Of a stretch of 64,000 nt of DNA, positions 43,842 through 52,453 are shown piece by piece; position 1 is the stretch's first letter; the number at the start of each line of letters is the position of its first letter. Below the pieces are notes generated by a model. That model had not been told where the DNA came from. It made no database searches and saw nothing but the letters and a program-made list of their open reading frames with translations. The DNA comes from CAWDVK01 sp963805715. GTDB lineage: Bacteria > Actinomycetota > Actinomycetes > Streptosporangiales > Streptosporangiaceae. The stretch spans positions 310,001-374,000 of the forward strand of contig CAWDVK010000020.1 of NCBI GenBank assembly GCA_963805715.1. Reading direction: 5' to 3'. The position numbers and the translations under genes are program-made.

Positions 43842-46115
43842 ATGCATGCACTGACGAGCGCGGGCCGCGCCATCTCCGGGCGCTACCGCCTGGACGGCCC
43901 GCTCGGCCGCGGCGCGATGGGCATTGTCTGGCGTGGCCGGGACCAGCTGCTCGACCGCGAGGTCGCGATCAAGGAAATCCAGATCACCTCGCTGGCGGCG
44001 CCTGCCGAGGCGGAGCGCATGTACCAGCGGACGCTGCGCGAGGCGCGCACCGCGGCGCGGCTCAGTCATCCGAGCGTCATCACCGTCTACGACGTGGTGG
44101 AAGAGAACGGATGCCCGTGGATCGTGATGGAGCTGGTGCACGGGCGCTCGCTGGATCAGGTCATCGCCGAGGACGGTCCGCTGCCGCCAGCGCAGGCCGC
44201 CGGGCTCGGCCGCAGTCTGCTGAGCGCGCTGGCGACCGCTCATGCCGCGGGCGTGCTGCACCGGGATGTCAAGCCGAGCAACGTGCTGCTGCAGGCCGAC
44301 GGCCGCACGGTACTGACCGACTTCGGCATCGCGACGTTCGAGGGAGACCCCGGGCTGACCCAGGCGGGCATGGTCGTGGGTACTCCGGGGTTCACCGCCC
44401 CCGAGCGGGTGCGAGGCCAGGCCGCCACCCCCGCCTCCGATCTGTGGTCGCTGGGCGCCACGCTGTACGCGGCCGTGGAGGGGCGCGGACCGTTCGACCG
44501 GCCCGGCGGGTCGGCGGCCATCACGGCCGGGGTGATCACCGACGAGGCGCCGCCTGCACCGTCGGCTGGCCCGCTCGGGCCGGTGATCGGTGCGCTGCTC
44601 CGCCGCGATCCTGCCGCCCGCCCCGGTTCGGCGGCGGCCGCCCGGCTGCTGGCGGAGGCGTCGGAGCGGCCCGCTAGCGGCCCCCGGCCGCTGTCCGGCC
44701 CTGGCCAGGGCAGCTGGGGACGGCCAGGCGCCGAAGCCGGCGCGGCGGCTGCAGCGGACGGCACTACCGCCAGCCTGGCGGCCGGATCCGGCCTCGTCGC
44801 GCCCCCTGTCTTTGCCGAGCTGGTGATGCCGGCCACGGTCCTGTCGGAGTCGGCCGGGCCGGACAGCGCCGGCGGCCTTCCGGGCACAGCGCAGCTGCCG
44901 GCCTTTCTCGACAGCCCGATGCCGGCCAGTTCCGCTGCGCCGCCGGATCTGGGCGCGCCCTGGGGGCCTGCCGCAGCTCCCGTGAGCTGGGAATCAGTGG
45001 TGCCGCCCGGGCACCCGGGCCCCGCTGAGCACCCGGGCCCCGCTGAGCACCCGGGCCCCGCTGAGCACCCAGGCCCCGCTGAGCACCCGGGCCCCGCTGA
45101 GCACCCGGGCCCCGCTGAGCACCCGGGCCACTCGGGCCCGTCCGGCAGCTGCGCGGGCTGCCAGCCGCCAGGCCAGGACGGTCCTGGCCTGGCGCCCTCG
45201 GCCCGGGCAGCCCAGCGGTCCCGGTCATCCGGGAACAGCTCATCCGGGCAGCGGTCATCCGGGCAGCGGTCATCCAGGCACTGGCGGACGGCCGCGGCTG
45301 CGCTCGGCGCCGCCGCCGTTGTTGTCGCGGCGATCGCGGGCTGGGAGATCTACTCCCGCTCGCCGGTGCCCGCCTCAGCCGCCGGGCGGGCCCCGGCCGG
45401 GTCTGCCGCGACCGCCGGCAGCAGCGGCACCGGCCCGCACCAGCCATCCGGCAGCGGATCGCGCGGGCGCAGCGGCGCCGGCCAGAAACAGCCCGGCGGG
45501 GCTCCGGGTGCCAGCAGTGCTGACGGCAAGACGACAGCGAGCCGCGGCGCCCCGGGCAGCCGCAACAGCCCGGGCACCGGCTCAGGAAAGAGCGGCTCCG
45601 GCAGCGGCTCCGGGCCGGCAGGCGCTCCGCCGCCTGCCGGGTACCGGTGGCAGTCGCTCACCGCGGCCGCCCTGGGCACGACAGCCGGCTTCACGATCGC
45701 CGCCCCGGACAGCTGGGCGCTGAGTACGCATGGCATGACGGCATACCTCGGGGCGCCGGGCGGCAGCACCTCCCTGGACGTCAGCCTCAGCCCGTTCGCC
45801 TACGCCGTCCCGGTCCGGGAAGCCAGGTACCTGCAGGCTCAGGCCATCGCCACGGACGAGTACGGCAATTACGCCCTGATCGCGATCAGGCCGGTGCTCT
45901 TCGATGGCTACCCGGCCGCCAGCTGGCGGTTCAGCTGGCGTCCGCAGGGTGCGGACCGCGTCACCGTGCAGGAGATCCTGGTCACCGAGGCAACGTCGGC
46001 CGGCAGCCAGTCCTACGCGCTGGCCGTCTCGGCGCCGACGGCGCAGTTCGCCGCAGCCAGCATCATCTTCCGCACCTCCCTGGCCACCTTCAGCCCGCTC
46101 GCGCCGGCCAGCTAG
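43842..46115 (+). CDS. Receptor-type serine/threonine protein kinase
   Basis: The 757-residue protein has a PknB-like kinase domain (about residues 13-275) with GRGAMGIVW, the ATP lysine in VAIKEI (Lys44), LHRDVKPSN, TDFGIA and TAPERV. A disordered linker contains six GPAEHP repeats. One membrane helix lies at about residues 480-500, and a Gly/Ser-rich stretch leads to an extracellular domain of about 155 residues (YRWQSLTAAALGTTAGFTIAAPDSW onward) with no PASTA units. The outside domain may sense a wall or solute signal. The gene has its own strong terminator and faces the lytic transglycosylase genes. Confidence 0.92.
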   Translation: MHALTSAGRAISGRYRLDGPLGRGAMGIVWRGRDQLLDREVAIKEIQITSLAAPAEAERMYQRTLREARTAARLSHPSVITVYDVVEENGCPWIVMELVHGRSLDQVIAEDGPLPPAQAAGLGRSLLSALATAHAAGVLHRDVKPSNVLLQADGRTVLTDFGIATFEGDPGLTQAGMVVGTPGFTAPERVRGQAATPASDLWSLGATLYAAVEGRGPFDRPGGSAAITAGVITDEAPPAPSAGPLGPVIGALLRRDPAARPGSAAAARLLAEASERPASGPRPLSGPGQGSWGRPGAEAGAAAAADGTTASLAAGSGLVAPPVFAELVMPATVLSESAGPDSAGGLPGTAQLPAFLDSPMPASSAAPPDLGAPWGPAAAPVSWESVVPPGHPGPAEHPGPAEHPGPAEHPGPAEHPGPAEHPGPAEHPGHSGPSGSCAGCQPPGQDGPGLAPSARAAQRSRSSGNSSSGQRSSGQRSSRHWRTAAAALGAAAVVVAAIAGWEIYSRSPVPASAAGRAPAGSAATAGSSGTGPHQPSGSGSRGRSGAGQKQPGGAPGASSADGKTTASRGAPGSRNSPGTGSGKSGSGSGSGPAGAPPPAGYRWQSLTAAALGTTAGFTIAAPDSWALSTHGMTAYLGAPGGSTSLDVSLSPFAYAVPVREARYLQAQAIATDEYGNYALIAIRPVLFDGYPAASWRFSWRPQGADRVTVQEILVTEATSAGSQSYALAVSAPTAQFAAASIIFRTSLATFSPLAPAS
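45012..45128 (+). repeat. 18-bp in-frame tandem repeat in the kinase linker
   Basis: Six full copies of CACCCGGGCCCCGCTGAG and one partial copy encode HPGPAE repeats. One copy has A for G. The phase is kept. Confidence 0.95.
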
Positions 46116-46124
46116 GCAGACGGC

Positions 46125-46164
46125 AGACGGCGGGCTTCCCTGCCATCAGGGAAGCCCGCCGTCT
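46125..46164. terminator. Strong hairpin terminator between convergent genes
   Basis: An 18-bp perfect stem AGACGGCGGGCTTCCCTG with loop CCAT follows the kinase stop. No U-run is present, as is common in actinobacteria. It may serve both the kinase and the opposing transglycosylase gene. Confidence 0.85.
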
Positions 46165-46177
46165 GATGCCGCACCGG

Positions 46178-46291
46178 CCGGGCTGTCAATGCCGGGCCGC
46201 CGGATGCCGCACACACCGGGCTGCCGATGCCGGGCCGCCGGATGCCGCACACACCGGGCTGCCGATGCCGGGCGGCCCGATGCCGCACCGG
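46178..46291. repeat. 38-bp tandem repeat, three copies
   Basis: Units beginning CCGGGCTGCCGATGCCGGGC start at 46178, 46216 and 46254, the last one diverged. The unit is not a multiple of three and lies between genes. Confidence 0.85.
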
Positions 46292-46352
46292 CCAGGCCGC
46301 CGGATCCTGCCCCGGCCAGTCAGCTCATCTGCTGGCTCGGCACTGGCCTGGC

Positions 46353-47051
46353 TTAGTACCAGCCTGCGGATTCCTCGTGTCCCCACGCGGCGCAGGGCGA
46401 GCCGTAGGTGCTCTGGATGTAGCTCAGGCCCCACTTGATCTGCGTCGCCGGGTTGGTCTGCCAGTCAGGGCCTGCGCTGGCCATCTTCGATCCCGGCAGG
46501 GCCTGCGGAATGCCGTAGGCACCTGAGCTGGGATTGCTGGCGTAGGTGTTCCAGCCGCTCTCGGCGTTCCAGAGCGAGTCCAGGCAGGAGAACTGACCCG
46601 ACGACCAGCCGTACGAGCTGAGCATCGCCATCGCGATCTGCTGCGGCGAGCCCGACGCGGCCGTCGTGACCGCAGGCGGCGTGGGTGCCGTCGATGGGGT
46701 GGCCGCGGGAGTGGCCGCCAGCCGGGCGGCCTCCTCCTTGGCGCGCTGCGCGGCTGCCGCCCGCTGCGCCGCCGCCAGCCTCGCCTGAGCGGCGCTGACC
46801 TGGTGCAGCACGCTGGCGCGCTGGCCTGCCGCCACGTAACCGGCCAGGGTGCCCGGCGATGGCTCCGTGAGCCCCCAGGTGACCGGCAGGGCGGTCGCCG
46901 TGGCCTGGTGATGCCCGGCGGACTGCTGGGCAGACGCCGCGGTCGGCCAGACCGCCACCGCGAGCGAGGCGGCTGTCGCGGCGAGGACAGTCGAGCCTGC
47001 GACAGAAATCGTGAGCTTGGATGGTGGGAAACTACTGCTGATCTTGCGCAT
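46353..47051 (-). CDS. Secreted lytic transglycosylase-like protein
   Basis: The 232-residue protein has a signal peptide (about residues 13-40 ending in AASAQQ), an Ala/Arg/Gln-rich helical linker, and an SLT-like C-terminal domain with candidate catalytic Glu in SLWNAESGWN, GAYGIPQALPGSKM and IKWGLSYI, ending AGWY. Members cut the glycan strands of peptidoglycan outside the cell. The ATG at 47051 begins MRKISSSFPP. A start further upstream would invade the leader RNA. The leader resembles a c-di-AMP riboswitch, a usual switch for wall hydrolases in actinobacteria. A paralogue lies directly upstream. Confidence 0.85.
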   Translation of the reverse strand: MRKISSSFPPSKLTISVAGSTVLAATAASLAVAVWPTAASAQQSAGHHQATATALPVTWGLTEPSPGTLAGYVAAGQRASVLHQVSAAQARLAAAQRAAAAQRAKEEAARLAATPAATPSTAPTPPAVTTAASGSPQQIAMAMLSSYGWSSGQFSCLDSLWNAESGWNTYASNPSSGAYGIPQALPGSKMASAGPDWQTNPATQIKWGLSYIQSTYGSPCAAWGHEESAGWY

Positions 47052-47053
47052 GC

Positions 47054-47215
47054 GAGTGAGTTGGCGATGCCGTGACAAGGTTTACCTTCGGTCAAGCGCG
47101 ATGCGCGCTCGGCTTTCACCCAGGGGTCAGCCACCGGAACCAGCAAGGGGGGCCGGCAGCGGCGCACGGACGTTCACGCGGGGCAGGGCGACGGAGTTGC
47201 GCGGGGGGCAACCGT
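47054..47215 (-). promoter_or_regulatory. Probable c-di-AMP riboswitch (ydaO/yuaA type)
   Basis: The minus-strand leader of the transglycosylase gene contains, in order, CAACTCCGTCGCC, CCGGTGGCTGACCCCTGGGT followed by GAAAGCC, CGAAGGTAAACC, and CATCGCCAACTCACTCGCAT. The GGCTGACCCC-N-GGGTGAA block and the late GCCAACTCAC segment resemble conserved parts of the ydaO family, which in actinobacteria commonly stands before wall hydrolase genes. Binding of c-di-AMP normally turns the gene off. The 3' edge reaches the start codon, which is unusually close. Assignment is by recall of the consensus, not by a covariance search. Confidence 0.55.
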
Positions 47216-47599
47216 CACGCACGCAGGGTGCTATCGGGAATCCAGCTTGCCGGTCATCAGGCTGTGCAGGCGCTCAAGATGGCCTTTGGCACCATATGAG
47301 GTAGATCACAGGCAGCCTGCGATCGTCGTGTGCTATCGCCTTAATCTGCTCGCTCACCTGCGATTTCGACAACCGGATAAGCATCCGCCCTGGTTGGTGT
47401 GAGGCACCTCACATCATCACGTAATCGACCCCGTGAAACGACCCTGAGTGCCCGGAATCGCTCGGCCGGGAAAGGCGCGGCGGAGCCGCAGGCCCTTTTC
47501 CCACTATCCGAACGTAGCGGATTGACTACGGAAAGCATTACCAGCGGGGCGCTACCGATACCGGTCCGGCCATTGAACGGATGGCCAGTACACGCAAAT

Positions 47600-47641
47600 G
47601 GCCCGGCCGGATCAGGACGATCTGTCCGATCCGGCCGGGCC
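47600..47641 (-). terminator. Hairpin terminator after the second transglycosylase gene
   Basis: GGCCCGGCCGGATC pairs with GATCCGGCCGGGCC across a 14-base centre that can pair further (GGAC with GTCC). It lies 14 bases past the stop at 47655. Confidence 0.8.
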
Positions 47642-47654
47642 AGTGGCGGCGCCG

Positions 47655-48326
47655 TCAGTACCAGCCGTTTGCCTGCCAGAATGCCCACGCGTTGCACGGC
47701 GTGCCGTACCGGCCCTGGATGTAGCCAAGGCCCCACTTGATCTGGGTGGTCGGGTCCGTCTGCCAGTCCGGCCCCGCGCTCGCCATCTTCGAGCCGGGAA
47801 GTGCCTGCGGGATGCCGTAGGCACCGCTCGCGTTCTCGGCCTCGTAGTTCCAGCCGCTCTCCCGGGTCCAGATGTTGTTCAGGCAGCCGTACTGAGTGGC
47901 GGCGTTGAACCCGAAGGAGGGGAGCATCTGGTACGCGATGGCCTGGGCAGTTCCCGGATCCGGTGGCGGCCCGGACGGCACCGACGGGCCAGCAGCGGCG
48001 GCCACGTCGGTCGAGGTCGAGGGCGAACTGGCCGCCGGGGCTGGCTGCGTGGCTAGCTTCGCGGGACTGACGACGCTGAACGTCAGGGCCGCCGCGTCCA
48101 TCTGGATCATGTGCTGGCGGGCCTGTTCGAGCAGGCCGGCCGAATGGCTGGTCGAGATCCCGGCCACGTAAACGGCGACCGGATCCGCCCCGCGCTCATT
48201 CAGCCGGAGCCCGACCAGGGCTCCCGCGGTAATGGCCACGATCGCGGCCACGGAGGTAATCATGAAGACGCCGGTCCGCCTGCGCCGCTTCCGGCGGCTG
48301 GGTGGCCGTCTCCGGTGCTCTGACAA
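47655..48326 (-). CDS. Membrane-anchored lytic transglycosylase-like protein (paralogue)
   Basis: The 223-residue protein starts with a basic stretch (EHRRRPPSRRKRRRRTG), one membrane helix, a Ser/Pro-rich linker and the same SLT-like domain as its neighbour: candidate catalytic Glu in NIWTRESGWN, GAYGIPQALPGSKM, IKWGLGYIQ and a terminal NGWY. TTG at 48326 is chosen because GGAAGGA lies five bases upstream. A longer ATG frame to 48425 lacks a ribosome site. The two paralogues are not one operon, since a terminator and a leader separate them. No riboswitch-like leader is seen in front of this copy. Confidence 0.82.
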   Translation of the reverse strand: MSEHRRRPPSRRKRRRRTGVFMITSVAAIVAITAGALVGLRLNERGADPVAVYVAGISTSHSAGLLEQARQHMIQMDAAALTFSVVSPAKLATQPAPAASSPSTSTDVAAAAGPSVPSGPPPDPGTAQAIAYQMLPSFGFNAATQYGCLNNIWTRESGWNYEAENASGAYGIPQALPGSKMASAGPDWQTDPTTQIKWGLGYIQGRYGTPCNAWAFWQANGWY

Positions 48327-48539
48327 TGCGGTCCTTCCGTCGGCCAGGCGTGCCGTGCGGAACGCCCGGCGCGCAGACCGCTGCGGTACAGGGCAGCGAG
48401 TCATATGACGGCAAGGACCCATCACTGCGGGCTGTTACTACCGGGAAGCTAGTGACCGCTGATCGGATCCAGCGCCGTCGCCGGATAACGTTGCCAGAAC
48501 TGCGGGAGGGGACCAAGCACTTTCGCCGAAAAAGCTGTG

Positions 48540-48582
48540 TTGCCAAGCTGTTATTTGTGTCCCGCACATCACAGTTTGGCAA
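48540..48582. promoter_or_regulatory. Inverted repeat in the divergent region of transglycosylase and rhomboid genes
   Basis: TTGCCAAGCTGT (48540-48551) and ACAGTTTGGCAA (48571-48582) form an inverted repeat matching at 11 of 12 positions with a 19-base spacer, inside an AT-rich patch of an otherwise GC-rich window. The 406-base region 48327-48732 has no gene and should contain both promoters. Confidence 0.5.
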
Positions 48583-48732
48583 TACGTACCGTAATAATTA
48601 CTGGGCGTAATACCCATCAAGCTGTGATCACTGCATCGGCGCCGGGGCCCGCCACGACACGCCGTGACCTACCGCTGCGGCCCGGATACGGCTAGCTTTC
48701 AGCCATGGCCTGGCAAGCGAGCGGAGACGACG

Positions 48733-49719
48733 ATGCCTGATCCACCGGTACCCGCCGAGGGCCGGCCAGTCGCACGACCAGCTCCCGGCCAGCGGCCTTC
48801 GGCTGGCCAGCGGCCTGCGGCCGGTCAGGGGCCTGCGGCCGGCCAGGGACCAGCGACGGCTCAGCAGCCGGCGGCCAGCCAGCGGCCAGCGACGGCTCAG
48901 CAGCCGGCGGCCAGCCAGCGGCCAGCGGCCAGCCGGGGGGCGGCCGGCCAGCGGGCGAGCGGCGGCCGGGTTCCGGGCGCACCGGTCCGGCGAAGGCCGG
49001 CGCACCGGGCCTGGGCCGTCGGAGCCGGGGACGCCGAGACGGTACTCGCCGAGGCCCGCAAGGCGCTATTCGTCATGGTGGGCGTGCTGGCGCTGCTGTG
49101 GATCATCCAGATCGCGAACTGGGCTGACCATTACCACCTCACTTACGACTACGGCATCAGGCCGCGCGACCTGGCCAGCCTCCCGGATATCTTGACCGCG
49201 CCCTTCCTGCACTTCAGCTGGACGCACATCGAGGGCAACTCCGGGCCGCTGTTCATCTTCGGCTTCCTCGCCGCCTACCGGGGCGTGGCCAAGTTCGCCG
49301 GGGTGACTGTGCTAGTCGTGCTGACCAGCGGCATAGCCGCCTGGTTCACCGAGAGCGCCGGCTCAGTCGGGGCCGGGGCCAGCGGCGTGGTCTTCGGCTA
49401 CTTCGGCTACATCATGGTGCGCGGCTTCTTCGACCGGCACGCCATCGACATGCTCGTCGGCGCGGTCATGGCGCTGTGCTTCGCGTACCAGTTCACGGTG
49501 CTGCTGCCGCAGGCCGGCATCGGCTGGCAGGCGCACATCGGCGGACTGGCCGGAGGCGTCCTCGCAGGCTGGGTGTTCCGGGACCGCAGGGTGCCCAGGA
49601 CCGCGGCAGGCGCCGGGCCGGGCTCCGGCTCGGGCTCGCCGCCCAGGTCAGGAACCGGGTCAGTGCTGAGCGGCCCGCGCGCGGAGCTGCATCAGCAGCT
49701 CGACGATCTCGGTCTCTGA
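48733..49719 (+). CDS. Rhomboid family intramembrane serine protease
   Basis: The 328-residue protein has a hydrophilic N-terminal 110 residues made of Gln/Pro/Ala repeats, then six membrane helices. HFSWTHIEGNSG lies before helix 2, the catalytic serine in GAGASGVVFGY and the catalytic histidine in WQAHIGGLAGG. It cleaves membrane proteins within or near the bilayer; its targets are unknown. ATG at 48733 has GGAG seven bases upstream. The C-terminal tail is soluble. Confidence 0.92.
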   Translation: MPDPPVPAEGRPVARPAPGQRPSAGQRPAAGQGPAAGQGPATAQQPAASQRPATAQQPAASQRPAASRGAAGQRASGGRVPGAPVRRRPAHRAWAVGAGDAETVLAEARKALFVMVGVLALLWIIQIANWADHYHLTYDYGIRPRDLASLPDILTAPFLHFSWTHIEGNSGPLFIFGFLAAYRGVAKFAGVTVLVVLTSGIAAWFTESAGSVGAGASGVVFGYFGYIMVRGFFDRHAIDMLVGAVMALCFAYQFTVLLPQAGIGWQAHIGGLAGGVLAGWVFRDRRVPRTAAGAGPGSGSGSPPRSGTGSVLSGPRAELHQQLDDLGL

Positions 49720-49779
49720 CCTGCGGCCTGGCAGCTGACCAGGACGGCCGGCCGGCGACACCAGCTCCCGGCAACACCG

Positions 49780-49880
49780 GCCCCGGGGCGATACCAGCCC
49801 CGGGCGACACCAGCCCCGGGCGACACCAGCCGGGCCAGGCGACACCAGCCGGGCCAGGCGACACCAGCCCGGCCGGGTGG
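49780..49880. repeat. Intergenic 16-19-bp repeats around GGCGACACCAGCC
   Basis: At least five units containing GGCGACACCAGCC or a close variant fill the 233-base gap between the rhomboid gene and the MFS gene. No gene or clear promoter is visible. Confidence 0.85.
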
Positions 49881-49952
49881 CGCTCCTGGCGACGAGGTCA
49901 GCGCGCCGGGCGCCGGTTGGCCGCTGCCGGCCATGCGCCTAGAGTCACTGAA

Positions 49953-51287
49953 ATGCCCCCCGCCGCCCCAGTCTCTCGGCCGTCCAGCCTCTGGCGGCAC
50001 CGCGACTTCATGCTTCTGTGGACCGGCCAGTCGGTGAGCGAGCTCGGCTCGGCGGTGACGATCGTCGCGCTGCCGCTGACGGCCGTCGTCCTGCTGGGGG
50101 CATCTACCCTGCAGGTCGGCCTGCTGTCCGCGGCTGGCACCCTGCCGTTCCTGCTCATCGCGCTGCCGGCCGGGCTGATCGTCGACCGGACGGCCAAGCG
50201 GCGGCTGATGATCTGCTGCGACCTGGCCCGGATGCTGATCATCGGCTCGATCCCGGCCGCCTACGCGCTGGGCGTCCTCACCATCGCCCAGCTGTATGCC
50301 GCAGCGCTGCTCGCGGGCGTCCTGACGGTCTTCTTCGACGTGGCCTATCAGAGTTACGTACCGGGGCTGATCGGCAGCGAGCAGCTGGTGGACGGAAACG
50401 GCAAGCTCGGCGCCACCCAGTCATTCGCGCAGGTCGCCGGACCTGGCCTGGGCGGGGCGCTGTTCGGGTTCCTGCGGGCCGGCGCGATGAGTGCAGATGC
50501 CGTTTCGTATGGGGTCTCATCAGCGTCCATGCTGCTGATCAGGGCGCCGGAACCAGAGCGGACGACGGCCGCCGCCGCCGCCGCCGCCGCCGCCGGGCAG
50601 GCTACTCGGCTGCGGACCGAGCTGCTGGCCGGCCTGGCCTTCGTGGCCGGGAACAGGATCCTGCGGAAGGTGGCGGCGTGCACCGGCACGGCGAACCTGT
50701 TCTCGGCCATGATCTTCGCGGTGGAGATCATCTTCATGGTCCGGGTGCTGCACGTCCGGCCGGCCTATACCGGCCTGCTGATCGCGATCGGCAGCGTCGG
50801 CGGGGTCATCGGCGGCATCGTCTCCGGGCCGCTGGCCAGGAGGATCGGCTCGGCCCGCATCATCTGGGTATCGATACTCGGGTTCAGCGCTCTCGGGGTG
50901 CTGCTCCCGCTGGCCGAGCCGGGCTGGCGGATCGTGCTCATCCCGGCCGGCCTGTTCGGCTTCGCATTTGCCTCGGTGCTCTACAACATCGCGCAGCTCA
51001 GCTTCCGCCAGTCGATCTGCCCGCCGCACCTGCTCGGCCGGATGAACGCCGCCATCCGCTGGATCGTCTGGGGCACGCTCCCGCTCGGCTCGCTGCTCGG
51101 CGGCGTGCTGGGCAGCACGCTGGGCGTCCGGCCGACGATCTGGATCGGGGTCATCGGGTCCTGGGCGGCCGGATTCTGGGTGCTGTTCTCGCCGCTGCGC
51201 GCGATGCGCGATATCCCGGCCGCCGATCGCGGCGACGAAGGCAAGCAGGGGCCGGCGCAGGGCACGACCCTGCCCCAGCCAGCGTAA
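49953..51287 (+). CDS. MFS exporter (EntS/MFS_3 type)
   Basis: The 444-residue protein starts LWRHRDFMLLWTGQSVSELGSAVTIVALPL, the usual N-terminus of 12-helix MFS_3 exporters related to EntS and macrolide pumps, with AGLIVDRTAKRRLMI as motif A. An Ala run of nine residues lies in the central loop. Substrate is unknown. The chosen ATG gives the family N-terminus. The gene stands between the repeat region and a broken pyrD. Confidence 0.88.
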   Translation: MPPAAPVSRPSSLWRHRDFMLLWTGQSVSELGSAVTIVALPLTAVVLLGASTLQVGLLSAAGTLPFLLIALPAGLIVDRTAKRRLMICCDLARMLIIGSIPAAYALGVLTIAQLYAAALLAGVLTVFFDVAYQSYVPGLIGSEQLVDGNGKLGATQSFAQVAGPGLGGALFGFLRAGAMSADAVSYGVSSASMLLIRAPEPERTTAAAAAAAAAGQATRLRTELLAGLAFVAGNRILRKVAACTGTANLFSAMIFAVEIIFMVRVLHVRPAYTGLLIAIGSVGGVIGGIVSGPLARRIGSARIIWVSILGFSALGVLLPLAEPGWRIVLIPAGLFGFAFASVLYNIAQLSFRQSICPPHLLGRMNAAIRWIVWGTLPLGSLLGGVLGSTLGVRPTIWIGVIGSWAAGFWVLFSPLRAMRDIPAADRGDEGKQGPAQGTTLPQPA

Positions 51288-51385
51288 GCTCGCCGGAGGC
51301 GGCCGTGCCGGACCTGCCCGTGCGACGGATGCCCGTGCGACGGATGCCCGCGAGAAGCACTGCACGAGCGAGCTGACTGTTCTCG

Positions 51386-51868
51386 GTGCTGTTCCGCCGC
51401 ATGGGAGCCGAGACCGCGCACCGGCTGGGGTTCGGCCTGATCCGGGCCGCCGCCGAGGTCCCTGGCCTGCCGTGGCTGCTGCGCCGGTGGCTCGCGCCGG
51501 CCGACCCGGTGCTGCGGGTACGTGCGCTCGGGCGAGACCTGCCCGGCCCGCTCGGGCTGGCCGCCAACGACGACATCGACGCGATCGCCGACCTGGCTGT
51601 CGAGCTCCGCCTGGACGGGATCATCGCCACCAACACCACCGTCTCCCGCGACCACCTGGCCAGCGATCCCGCCGAGGTTCAGGTGGCCGGGGCGGGCGGC
51701 CTGTCCGGCGCGCCGCTCAGGCAGCGCTCCCTGCAGGTGCTGCGGCGGCTACGGGCCCGCACCGGCGACCGCCTCCTGCTGGTCGCGTCCGGGGGGATCG
51801 AGACCCCCGACGACGCGTGGGAGCGGATCCAGGCCGGGGCCACGCTGCTGCAGGCGTACCCTCCGTAG
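51386..51868 (+). pseudogene. pyrD: Dihydroorotate dehydrogenase with large internal deletion and lost C-terminus
   Basis: The N-terminal part (MLFRRMGAETAHRLGFGLIR to LGRDLPGPLGLAA) and the C-terminal part (DDIDAIADLAVELRLDGIIATNTTVSRDHL, GAGGLSGAPLRQRSL, ASGGIETPDDAWERIQAGATLLQ) are both clear for the membrane-type (class 2) enzyme. About 170 residues between them, with most of the FMN and orotate site, are missing. The join keeps the frame. The C-terminus stops at QAYPP instead of continuing QGYTGFIYGG. The protein cannot be active, so an intact pyrD must exist elsewhere, or the sequence is mis-assembled here. Confidence 0.85.
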
Positions 51869-51889
51869 ATCTGGGTGATCTTGGCGTCG

Positions 51890-51985
51890 CGCAGCAGCCT
51901 TCAGGTCCCGCGACGGAGTATCGATAGTCCGCCGGATGATCTGCGGATCGACCCTGTAGTAATGGTGGGCGAGCAGTTTCAGCAC
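51890..51985 (-). pseudogene. HepT/HEPN (DUF86) toxin remnant, C-terminal piece
   Basis: On the minus strand KLLAHHYYRVDPQIIRRTI followed by a DLKAA-like end resembles the conserved C-terminus of HepT toxins (R-N-x-L-x-H-x-Y, then a D-x-x-I pattern). The arginine-asparagine pair is not preserved and the rest of the toxin is missing. It lies between the broken pyrD and vapC. Confidence 0.5.
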
Positions 51986-52045
51986 GCACTCGGGACAATG
52001 ACCCCTGCTCTGGCACCTCAGTTGCGGCATTGGGCGCCGCGCGCT

Positions 52046-52453
52046 TCAGGCTACGAGGACTACCTTGACTCCGACCGCGTCATAGGTCCCGCGCGCGCGT
52101 GCGTCTCTGGTTGCGAGGGCCACGCCGTGCTCCTTGGCGGCGAGGGCCACCAGCCCGTCGTACACGGCGCCCCCGGCAATACCCAGGCGGCTCAAGGTGG
52201 CATGGACCGTCCGAGCAGGCGGACCGCTCAACGTCAGCGGCGTAGCGAACCGCGCGTCGAGCAAACGCGCGGCATCCTCCGCGGACAGCCTGGCGTCGCC
52301 TGGCAGCCTGGTGAGCACGGAGTAGGTCTCTGCCAGGGCATGCCCGCTCAGCGCGAGCTCTTGCCCGGCCCACCATCGCACCACTTCCGCGTGATGCTGA
52401 TGCGAGCGAACCAAAAGGGGAACGGCGACACTCGTATCGACCGCGACGGTCAC
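52046..52453 (-). CDS. vapC: VapC-type PIN-domain toxin
   Basis: The 135-residue PIN ribonuclease has acidic residues in VAVDTSVAVPLL (Asp6), the AETYSVLTRLP segment (Glu), GAVYDGLVALAA (Asp) and LATRDARARGTY (Asp), the four expected metal ligands. Such toxins cleave RNA when not bound by their antitoxin. GTG at 52453 overlaps the antitoxin stop by four bases, so the pair is translationally coupled. The module is intact inside otherwise broken DNA. Confidence 0.9.
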   Translation of the reverse strand: MTVAVDTSVAVPLLVRSHQHHAEVVRWWAGQELALSGHALAETYSVLTRLPGDARLSAEDAARLLDARFATPLTLSGPPARTVHATLSRLGIAGGAVYDGLVALAAKEHGVALATRDARARGTYDAVGVKVVLVA

